Below, piece after piece: positions 55,523 through 64,000 of a stretch of 64,000 bases of DNA. The DNA comes from Adiantum capillus-veneris (Eukaryota; Streptophyta; Polypodiopsida; Polypodiales; Pteridaceae): the NCBI GenBank assembly GCA_014529385.2, contig CM043950.1, forward strand, positions 77,204,435 through 77,268,434, written 5' to 3'. A program made the translations under genes and the position numbers. The notes beneath the pieces were generated by a model. That model saw only the letters and a program-made list of their open reading frames with translations, did no database searches and was not told where the DNA came from. The stretch's first letter is position 1; every line of letters starts with the position of its first letter.

Positions 55523-56850
55523 AACCGCTCAATGCTGCAACAAAGAGGGATCATTTTCCTCTTCCTTTCCAAGCTGAAATCTTAAATGAAGTAGCCGGCT
55601 ATGAATGTTACACAGTGTGTGATGGGTATTCAAGGTATTTTCAAATCAAAATAGCAGAAGAAGATCAGTTAAAAACCACTTTCATCACACGTTGGGGTTG
55701 CTTTGCCTATAGAGTGATGCCATTTGGGCTCACAAATGCTCCTAGTACCTTTATAAGGTTTACAACTCTTGTCTTTCAGCCCTTCTTTGGAAAGTCAATT
55801 AGGGTTTTTATGGATGACTTCTGTATCTATAGTAGCCAAAGACTTCATTGCCAAAAAGTTGAGGAGGGGCTTAGGAGGCTTCATCAATTTGGGGGACAGC
55901 TTAATCCTGAGAAGTGTCACATTGCAGAGTCACAAGTGGTATTGCTAGGTCATGTGGTTTCTTTGCAAGGAATTCAAGTGGATCCATCAAAAGTAAATGC
56001 TCTCTTGTCACTAGAACCACCAACGACAACCAAGGAGCTCATGACTTTCAACCACAAAGTAAGGTACATGTCTCGTTTCATTCACCTTATAGCGGAAGCT
56101 ATTGCACCTTTGCACAAGCTAGCAAACAAACCCACATTTGAATGGAGAGAGGAACACGAATTATGCTTTACTGAAGTAAAGGGTATTCTCAACTCTCTTC
56201 GAACAATAATGCCACCAAATCCAAAGGATACATATTACATCACGCCAAGTGTAGGAATGGAGGCCATCGGTGTAGTTCTCATGCAAAAAGACCCAAAAAC
56301 ATGCTACATGAGGCCAATATACTTTGCAAGCAAAGTCATGACCGCTGCAGAGAAGGGATACACCGATATGGAGAAGGTGGTATTCACAATTATGTTTGCG
56401 GTAAGAAAGTTCCGATCATATCTCTTACCTGCACCATTTGTCATTCTCACCATGGAAAACAATTTACCATATGTTGTGCAACACATGAGCCTCTCATCTA
56501 GGATAGCCAAATGGGTTCTAGAACTTCAAGAGTTTGAATACACTTTTCTTGTGGAAGATAGCACAAGGGCAGGTCTTGCAGACATTCTCACATACAAAGT
56601 GAGAGAAAGGAAAGAGTCACCAAAGGCAGGAGACAAAGCTACACCACAAAATAATGAGGAGGAGATGGACAATGCACACATTTTGTGCTTTGATGGAGCT
56701 TACCAACGACAACACGATCAGGCAGCAGGGGGGGTTCTTATTCTAAGTCCACAAAGGGAAGTTCTTGTTAAGAAAGGTATCACCTTGGAAAATGTTCATT
56801 CTAATAATGAGGCTGAGTATGTCACCTTAAAGTTGGGGCTTGAAGAATGA
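55521..56850 (+). pseudogene. Gypsy RT, RNase H and start of the second RNase H
   Basis: Shifted frame continuing the RT: VCDGYSRYFQIKIAEEDQL, MPFGLTNAPSTF, FMDD at the catalytic site (about 55.81 kb), LNPEKCHIAESQVVLLGHVV, then RNase H (EAIGVVLMQKD ... YFASKVMTAAEKGY). From about 56.69 kb a second RNase H begins: CFDGAYQRQHDQAAGGVLIL and NNEAEYVTLKLGLEE, then TGA (56848-56850). The FMDD motif and second RNase H fit the Tat lineage. The first ATG-like codon of the long open frame (55615) is only a GTG; the domain begins further upstream. Confidence 0.92.
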
Positions 56851-57474
56851 AGAAAACTTGGCATCGAAAGACTTATAATAAGAGGTGATTCCTTACTAGT
56901 TATTAGGCAAATCCAAGGGGTATGGAAGTGCAAGAACCCTACTCTAGTGGAGTGGCTTAGACAGGTGAAGGCTTTGATAAAGAACTTTGAAGCTACACAG
57001 GTACAGTATGTTGTGAGAACCCTCAACAAGGAAGCAGATTATCTCGCCAATGAGAAACTTCAGATCATGGTGGGAGGTGTGAAGCTCTATGAACCAAAGT
57101 ACCAAGGCCAAGAGGAATTGAAGGACATCATATTTTTCCTCCAAACTGGTGAGTGCCCTAAACACTTGGATAAAGTGCAAAGGCATAGGTTGGTAAAAAA
57201 GGCAACTCCTTACCAACTCATAGGAGATGATCTGTATCATAAAGGGAAAGATTTGGTGCTAAGAAGGGTGCCCTCTGTTCAAGAAATAGAGAGAATCCTC
57301 TTTTCATGCCATGATGATGTCTGTGGGGGTCATTTTTCTCATGATATTACAAATAGGAAGATTTTGCAAGTAGGGTTTGTTTGGCCAAGTCTACACCGTG
57401 ATGTCGAGCATTGGTGTAAGTCATGCAAAGATTGTCAGATTGCTGGAGATCGACGACTCACTTACAAACCTTGA
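56851..57474 (+). pseudogene. Second RNase H end and integrase zinc domain
   Basis: Same frame after the TGA: RKLGIERLIIRGDSLLVIRQ with the RNase H Asp, then NKEADYLANEKL with the last Asp. The integrase N-terminal region follows: HDDVCGGHFSHDIT ... HWCKSCKDCQIAGDRR, giving the HHCC zinc ligands. It ends at TGA 57472-57474 after LTYKP. Confidence 0.9.
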
Positions 57475-58536
57475 GTTCCAATAATTTTGTATGGTCCTTT
57501 TGAGAAGTGGGGTGTGGATGCAATAGGCCCCTTACCTCGCACATCTACCGGGAAGGTCTTCATCATTGTGGGAGTAGATTACATGACACGATGGGCGGAG
57601 GCAGCAAGTACAACACGAATTACAGCCGAGGAGGTATCAAAATTTATCTTTGATCACATATGCAGTAGATTCGGCACACCATTAGAGATTTTGTCTAATC
57701 GTGGTCCAGGGTTTAGAGCAGAGCTCCTAGATAATCTTTTGACAAAGTTAAAAGTCAAACATTTGCATTCTACACCTTACTACCCTCAGTGCAATGGGTT
57801 GGTTGAAAAGGTGAATGGAATGATATGTAAGATCATTTCGAAGCAGGTTGCAGATCGACCAAACGACTAGGATTGTCATTTGACCGCAGCTCTATGGGCA
57901 TACAGAACATCTTTCAAGGTATCCACTCAATTCACTCCTTTTCATTTGGTATATGGACAGGAGGCACTCCTTCCTATTGAGGTGGAGATTCCAAGCCTAC
58001 GCATTCTCTCACGGGGAGAAAAGAGGCCAAAAGAAGCTTTGCAGGAAAGAATTTTAGATCTTCAACGACTTGAGCTTGATAGACAAGAGTCCATCGACTA
58101 TTACATTGCCCAAGCCACAAGCCAAAGGGACAAAATCAACAAGAAGCTCAAGGGGAAAGGATTGAAGGAAGGTATGTTGGCTCTTCGCTATGATAACCGA
58201 CTTGATACTCGACTTGACAAAAAGTTTTTTCAAAGATGGGAGGGACCTTTCATGATAAAAACAAAGTTTGGGAATGGTAGTTACAGATTAGCAGATTTAT
58301 CAGGAAAACTCGACAAGACCAGAGTCAATGGATGGAGATTAAAGCCCTACTTTCAACGTATCAATCCGTTGATAGGAAGTCATCTATCTACATCGTCTAA
58401 GATCCAAATTGGCATGGCTCACTTCGGCTTGGCAAATACTTCACCTATTTTTAAATCTTTGATGTGCAAAGAAGAACCAGCCTTGGAATCTCAACATACC
58501 CAAGGCAACCCTCCCATCTCCGATTTATGGGATTGA
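57475..58536 (+). pseudogene. Gypsy integrase core and C-terminus
   Basis: Same frame: WGVDAIGPLPRT carries the first catalytic Asp. Then ILSNRGPGFRAEL has Asn (codon 57697-57699) where the second Asp is normally found. CNGLVEKVNG has the Glu, exactly 35 residues further on. A TAG at 57868-57870 (probably from a Trp codon) interrupts before TAALWAYRTSFKVSTQFTPF. The C-terminal domain has the FFQRWEGPFMIKTKFGNGSY and VNGWRLKPYF motifs; no chromodomain is seen. The stop is at 58534-58536, about 150 bp before the polypurine tract. Confidence 0.92.
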
Positions 58537-58705
58537 GGTAATGAAAAGTAGGTCTAATGGAGTAAAAGAGTGTATATCACTCCTCCTTTTTTTAGAAAAA
58601 TAAGAAAAAAAAAGAGGAAAAAAAAAGAAAGAAAAGAAAAAGGAAAAAACTCTTTTGTTTCATCTAGGAGCATGAATGATCCTAGATGAAGGGGGAGGGC
58701 TAATA
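58537..58705 (+). other. Gypsy 3' untranslated region and polypurine tract
   Basis: An A-rich stretch (58598-58650) is followed by GAAGGGGGAGGGC at 58688-58700, five bases before the 3' LTR. Confidence 0.7.
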
Positions 58706-60527
58706 TGAGTAGCGTTAAATGGTAACCTTGCATTTGAACTACATTTCTACTCAAATGTATATATTTTTTATCAAAGTTTTAACCTAGTGTTCATTCTCTC
58801 TTTCCGTAATAGCCTTTTTCCATACAAACACCTTACCCTTCTTAGATCTTTATGCATGTACATCATATTTCTCTCTTCATGCTAAATGTAAATAGTAAAC
58901 TTAATTCTACTCTCCTAGTTTTTTTACTGCATATTCTTTTAACTAATTACATTTAATAATTTAAATAGCTATCTACGTCCGATAATTTGTAAATAAATAA
59001 TTTATGGGCACTTATCTTATCCATCTTCTCTCAAGGGTAGGGTTAACCTTGTAGGCCTTCCCTTCCCCACCACTATGTGACCCAACTCTTGGATCATTTA
59101 CTTGTGTTGGTCAACAAATCTTAAATATAATGTATATCCCCGATAAATCAAACTTTATTGGAGCCTACTTCATTTGTTTAAGGTGGATTCTCTTTTGAAA
59201 AAAGCATGCTACACCTTGGATGCATGCTAAAGGGCCCCCTACAAGGAGACTTGGTTCAAAAGGTGTTTTGGATGAATCTTGAACGACTTAGCTCATGGGA
59301 TACTTGAGGAACACTCCAAAATCAGCTTAAACACTTTGAGAAGGTAACCTTTGTCTTTTACAGCACCCAATTCTGAGTTACAGGCTGAAAGTTATGGTGA
59401 AAACAAGGTACTGCGGACACTGTTACTGCAGGCCAAAGTTACAATCAGGTAAACCACAAAGGTGAAAGTTTTCTTGACTTCTCCAACATTCTTAAATACC
59501 AATGGGTAGTTAAAAACCACTTGCATGTGGAGGGGTCGGCTCAAGATGCTTCCAGAGACACAACAAACAGGATGGGGACACTCTGCAAGAGCCACTGGAG
59601 GGACATCATGGTGGGGCCTACATACATTATCAACCCTTATGGAGCCTCCACGACTTAAAAAGCTATTTTTAATGAAAAAATAAGTCCCTTATTTGCATAA
59701 TTGAAGGAATGGTCAAAAGGGAACCTAACTATGGTTAATTACCTACCATAGTCAAGTTTAACCTAACCCAAGGTCTTGTACAGCTATGAAAAGGCCCTTT
59801 GGCAAGCGCAAAAATACACACACCTACTCCATTACTGCAAATAAGCTCCTCTAAGGTTAGGAAAGCCCTAATCTCTCTCTCCTCTTGTCTCCCTATCCAT
59901 TTCCTAAGCTCGCTATCATAAGCGGCACCATAGAGAGAGCATCAATATGCTATTGCTACCATTCTCTTGCAAACATTTCTCTTACCATACTCATCCCTAA
60001 ATAAGGATTGTAGATTCTATATGAGAGCGAGGATATCAAGTTCAATGATCTATCTCATGGTTTGATCAACAATTGTTGCAATTGGGGTGTCGTCGTCACA
60101 CTTTTGCTCTAAACGCATGTAAAATTGGTAAGCATATCTTGGTAGCTTCTCATATTTTGTGCTCATTGGGTTGCTTGTTTGTTGAGAAAGTTTTTGTGCA
60201 CCATGGTGTGTATTTGCTTGGCTTCTCTCCTTATGTTGTGTGTAAGTAAGTCTTGGGGCTGCATAGATGGAGAAGAGCTCTCTATGCATGCCGCCTTATG
60301 TGTGTAAGTAGTCTCTTCTTTTGGGAAAGGAAAGGAGTTGTCAAGTATTTGTGCATTATGGTGTTTTGAGTTTTGAGGTTTTGTGCTTGCTTTTCTTGGA
60401 AGTATATGAGCACTAATATGGTGAAGGTCAATCTTTGCATGTGAGTTTGTGCAGGGTTCAAAGGGATTTCTTAAGGAGTGTGTGTTGAATGGTTGAAGGG
60501 CATTTTTTGTTGAAGCACATAAGGAAG

Positions 60528-60578
<51 letters not shown>

Positions 60579-60716
60579 GTATATGGTTTGTTTTGGTTTC
60601 CTTCTTTCTCCATAAAAGAGGGTGGTGCCCCTAAGAAATATGCGTGTGTAGGGTCTCACGGAGTGGTTGTCTGGTGGGAGCCTTGAGTTGAGTCCCATCT
60701 CAAAAATCCTCTCTCA
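58706..60716 (+). repeat. 3' LTR of the gypsy element (2011 bp)
   Basis: Matches 50638-52622 throughout. The main difference is a (GT)n tract at about 60534-60577 that is ~40 bases here and ~16 in the other LTR. Confidence 0.93.
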
Positions 60717-60721
60717 CCAGA

Positions 60722-61338
60722 CTGCCCACTTTTCTCACAAGTAGCCCATAGTCTTCTCTCACCTCTTTCCACACTTCTACAGATACACACACACACACAC
60801 ACACACACTTATTCCTCTAAATATCTCACTCAAACTTGCACCTTCCATGGTTTCTCTCACCTTCTTCACCATTAACCTCTCCTCTTACTTCCATAGCTCT
60901 CATATGAGCTCTCCAGTACATGCACCATCTCTATGCCTCTCTCTATTACTTCCAAAGTGCAATTCCATCTTACCCCTTCTCTCTATATATAAATTCAACA
61001 TGTAAACCATGATGAACCTATGCAAATTGGGATATCTCATCAACCGAATTTCCATTTTCATTGCGGTAATCAACTGTGGCGACGGTGGCATAAAGAAGAC
61101 AAGAAGGAGACGAGGGTCGGTAGTCATTTTGGGAACCTCCATAAGTAAGTCCTTCTTCAAGCTTCACCATCACAAGGATTTCCTCACTTCATTCAACCAT
61201 CTTACTTCAACCATCCACCTCATTCTACCCATTGTAAATATATCATTAACTTTCTAGTGATTACGAACACTAACCATTAACACAAAATAGCCATTGACCT
61301 AACCATAAAAGACACTCACCTCAAGACATGTGCATAGT

Positions 61339-61393
<55 letters not shown>

Positions 61394-62400
61394 ATTCCTT
61401 AAAACTCTACTTTCACCTTATCTACCATCAATAATGCTCTCTTTTGAGCCCACATCCATGACTCAAGCAGACAAAGAAGGCCCGCAATGTATTGATATTC
61501 AGGAAAACTCATAATCCTGATTTGTTAGCTTGTAAATTAGGATTTCCAATAATATTAATGAGGGGTCTCCAACCTATAAATAGGTCCCTGTCCTTCTTGT
61601 AAAACAACCTCCAATATCTCATATAAACAAGATGGAAAATGAGAATATAGCTTGCATTGAGTTAGTTTTGTACAAGCTCTACGATAGCATCAACAACAAC
61701 CATCTCCATTTGAAAGTGACAAATAAGGTATTACACAAGATCCATTCCTCTCTCTCTTCCCTTTGCTCTAGCTCTCTCTGGTCCATTTTGTGTGTGTCTT
61801 GTTATGAGGTTGCTTGTGTGTGTTTTGTAGCGCATCTTCTTGGGTGTGACAAAATCTCTCTTGCGTCCTAGTTTGCATACCATAACTAGGTGGTTCCCCT
61901 ATCTTGTTTGGGTTTGGATGTGGGTTTGTTGTTGTGTATTTCTTGTGGTTTTCCCAACCCCAATTGAGCAGCGGGGATCCTGGAGGGGTGTTGAGAGGTC
62001 ACCCCTCTTGTTGCCCGCCCCGAAACGCCTCACTAGCAATAAGAAAAGGGAAGGGTTGGTCTCTGAAGTGGAGCACAAGAGGTGGCTAGCTAGAAGTTAA
62101 ATCAAATGTGGTTTCAACAACTCGAGGAGATTGGGAAGACACGCCTACTATCTAGAGAGACCTATATCCAACCAGGTACCCACCAAGTACAGTTCTTCAT
62201 GGACCTAAAACTGAAGAGGAGCCAAGGCCTTGTAAAACCACTCATAGCTGGGAAAGGAAATGAAGTGCGCAACCAAGCAAAAATGGCTAAAAGCTAATGT
62301 TGGACTACTTAGTAAAATGCATAGGTCTTCTAGAGGCTCGCTCCTAGGCCATGGATTATGCTAGAACAACTCTTCTTGGTAGTGTTAAGAAGACAATATC
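60722..62400. other. Spacer with microsatellites and a promoter-like site
   Basis: (AC)n at 60786-60808 and (CT)n at 61340-61388. CCTATAAATAGG, with a TATA box at 61575-61582, lies 57 bp upstream of an 80-codon frame (61632-61871, MENENIACIELVLYKLYDSI), whose second half is low-complexity. The context resembles an LTR promoter and leader, but no boundaries were found. No gene is confidently supported. Confidence 0.4.
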
Positions 62401-62409
62401 TCAAATGGA

Positions 62410-63480
62410 TGCAACCGGCTGGAGAAGGTTTTTACAGAAGATGAATGTTCTTTAGCACTCCAAGATCTAGGCAAACACAAATACCCTAGTTGGGACGGGC
62501 TATTAGAAGAGTTATTTAAAGAATTTTACTAGGACCGCCATACCCTAATAGCATGGATGGCAAACAAAGCCATTCTCGAAGGTTATCTAGATGCAAGCGT
62601 TATAAGGGGCCTCATGAAACCGATTCCTAAACAAGTTTGTAACTCCCAACTAAATCATTGGAGTCCCATAACTATGATGTTGGTGGCTTAAAAGATGATT
62701 GCAAAATTTGTTTTCCACTCTCCCCAATGTTGGACAAAGCGATCAACCCCCATCAACATGGATTTATTAAAGGAAGGTCCATCTATGACAATATTCTTGC
62801 ACACTTGTTCAGGGATCGGTTTAATGAGGCCCATAACTATGATGTTGATGGCTTAGATATTATTACCGAATCTATTGCCCTTAGACTCTCTCCCCTGCTA
62901 GACAAAGTGATCAACCCCCATCAACATGGATTTATTAAAGGGAGTTCTATCTATAATGAAAACATTAATCTTACAGCAATGGTTGAAAATGAATACACAG
63001 CCTTCAGCAAGCAAGAGTGCATCCTTCTCAGGCTTGACCTTGGCAAAGCTTTTGACCGGATCACATGGTCCTTCACATAAGATGTCATGAATTTGTTGGG
63101 CTTTGGCCCACGAATATGTCGATTGGTACTCACCCTTAGCATACAAATCCATTCTGAGATTCTTAATAAAATTGTGGGGGATTTTGCAATGAAAAGGTGA
63201 ATCAAGCACAGTTTCCCCCCTAGGCCCATTTCTTTTCACCATCGTGTCTCACCCTTTGGTTACAATGCTTGAAGCTAGTGCTATGAGGGGGAAAATTCAA
63301 GGGTTGTCCTCAATAATGACAAAGTACTGGTGAAGCTTTTTGCAGAGGATTCCCCATTATTTTTTAATGCTAGGACTCATGTGATTAGGAAGGCCTTGAA
63401 AATTGTGCAAAATTTTTCCACTACCTCCGGATGTAAGTGCTACATTGAGAGGTGAATAATTATATCACTTTCAAACAATG
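62410..63480 (+). pseudogene. L1-type LINE reverse transcriptase fragment
   Basis: Frames in order: ALQDLGKHKYPSWDGLLEEL (the A(L)..L...K.PG.DG region), GYLDASVIRGLMKPIPKQ, WSPIT, LDKAINPHQHGFIKGRSIYD, LLRLDLGKAFDRITWSF, a GFGPRICRLVLTLSIQI piece, PRPISFHHRVSP, and VKLFAEDSPLFFNART, where the catalytic motif reads FAED instead of (Y/F)ADD. The order matches plant L1 pol. A tandem duplication (62662-62824 and 62825-62975) repeats the HQHGFIKG segment. There are many stops and frame changes. Confidence 0.8.
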
Positions 63481-63540
63481 ACTCACTTGAACTGTCTTTA
63501 TGGATAGAAGAAACCATTGATGGAGTTCAAGATATCCACA

Positions 63541-63705
63541 CATGCTCCCTACCTCTCAGTTTGCCAGAGGTAAGATCTTGCTCCCTTTCATAGTGCCCTT
63601 GGCCAGTACATGAAGAAATCCCCACAGGCTCCCTACCTCTCGGTTTGCCAAAGGTAAGATCTTGTTCCCTTGGCAAGTACTTGAAGAAATCCCCTCTATT
63701 CTCCC
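63541..63705. repeat. Two tandem ~80-bp repeats
   Basis: GCTCCCTACCTCTC-GTTTGCCA-AGGTAAGATCTTG ... TGAAGAAATCCCC occurs twice, the second with a short internal deletion. Confidence 0.85.
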
Positions 63706-63743
63706 CTTTGTTAGGCAAAATCTAAAACCCACTTGCACATGAG

Positions 63744-63746
<3 letters not shown>

Positions 63747-63788
<42 letters not shown>
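63747..63788. repeat. (CT)n microsatellite
   Basis: About twenty uninterrupted CT dinucleotides. Confidence 0.95.
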
Positions 63789-63789
<1 letters not shown>

Positions 63790-64000
63790 AGAAAACACTT
63801 TAGAAAAAGTCTCTCAGAGACCACTTCTGAAAAACATGTTGCCCAAACTATCAGCTGAAAAAGTAGCAAGAACCATCATGGAGTAAAGAGCGGCCAACAA
63901 AATTGAAACACAGTGGTTTACATCCAATAAAAGAGAGCTTGGTATGTTGGAGAACAAATAAAGAAAGCTTTGAAGAAAGCGACTCTCCTTCGCAAGTTGC
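63789..64000. other. Window end, nothing recognised
   Basis: No gene or repeat is supported in the last 210 bases. Confidence 0.4.

Larger units (their letters stand above)
50638..60716 (+). mobile_element. Ty3/gypsy retrotransposon, Tat-like, 10.1 kb, nearly complete
   Basis: LTRs are 50638-52622 (1985 bp) and 58706-60716 (2011 bp), beginning TGAGTAGCG and ending CTCTCA. The target duplication CCAGA is at 50633-50637 and 60717-60721. A primer-site region TGGTGCCCCCACTGAGG follows the 5' LTR at 52629. The polypurine tract GAAGGGGGAGGGC is at 58688-58700. Two 70-codon ORFs precede gag. Gag-pol has protease, RT, RNase H, a second RNase H and integrase. The dual RNase H is typical of the Tat lineage. 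One frameshift and three in-frame stops disable pol. The two LTRs differ by only a few percent by eye, so the insertion is fairly young. Confidence 0.95.

Noticed and set aside
61632-61871. TATA box plus ATG as a host gene
   Set aside because: The frame is short, its second half is low-complexity Ser/Cys/Leu, and the promoter looks LTR-like; not enough for a gene call.

Overview
The window looks like intergenic sequence from a large, repeat-rich land-plant genome. I find no intact, ordinary single-copy host gene. Nearly everything recognisable is a transposable element or a remnant of one: Ty3/gypsy (including a dual-RNase-H, Tat-like lineage), Ty1/copia, non-autonomous LTR elements, En/Spm (CACTA) DNA transposons and L1-type LINEs, with many CT/GA/AT/GT microsatellites between them. 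A cyanovirin-N-like (CVNH) lectin domain near 36.4-36.9 kb is a weak hint towards a fern, because CVNH proteins are known from fungi and from the fern Ceratopteris. The organism cannot be fixed from sequence reading alone.

Layout. 1-1.36 kb is a long inverted repeat (foldback-like). 2.0-5.9 kb is a broken minus-strand retroelement area with an LTR, a tRNA-Met-type primer site, a reverse transcriptase fragment, and a solo LTR (2888-3703) bounded by GGCTT target duplications. From 7.6 kb a decayed plus-strand gypsy element runs gag (7.6-8.3 kb), zinc knuckle (13.5 kb), protease, RT, RNase H and integrase (to 17.64 kb). It resumes at 37.84-38.02 kb with the integrase C-terminus. It is interrupted by a non-autonomous LTR element (9303-12099, TSD GTTTA) and by a ~20.2-kb CACTA-bounded block (17647-37841).

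Inside that block, from left to right: a CACTA accessory pseudogene (18.7-19.5 kb); a 5.5-kb copia element (20631-26138, TSD CTTAC) with a 1069-codon gag-pol frame; a second CACTA terminus (26312); a second accessory gene (27.2-28.4 kb) and a TNP2 transposase pseudogene with a visible 79-nt intron (28.5-31.1 kb); a microsatellite hairpin zone; a second copy of the non-autonomous LTR element (33296-36131, TSD TCATT); and the CVNH domain.

After the block come a 5.4-kb element with 173-bp LTRs and almost no coding capacity (38022-43409), the 3' end of a third relative of the non-autonomous family (LTR 44984-45140), an AT-rich tract, L1 LINE debris (46.7-49.7 kb), a nearly complete 10.1-kb Tat-like gypsy element (50638-60716, TSD CCAGA, ~2-kb LTRs) and LINE reverse transcriptase debris (62.4-63.5 kb).

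The nesting gives a relative order: decayed gypsy first, then the CACTA block, then the copia and non-autonomous LTR insertions. The points most worth following are twin homologous 70-residue ORFs between the primer site and gag of the 10-kb gypsy element, an Asn at the second catalytic position of integrase in both gypsy elements, the CVNH domain carried inside a CACTA block, and a two-copy non-coding LTR family that shares its 3' end with the resident copia element.
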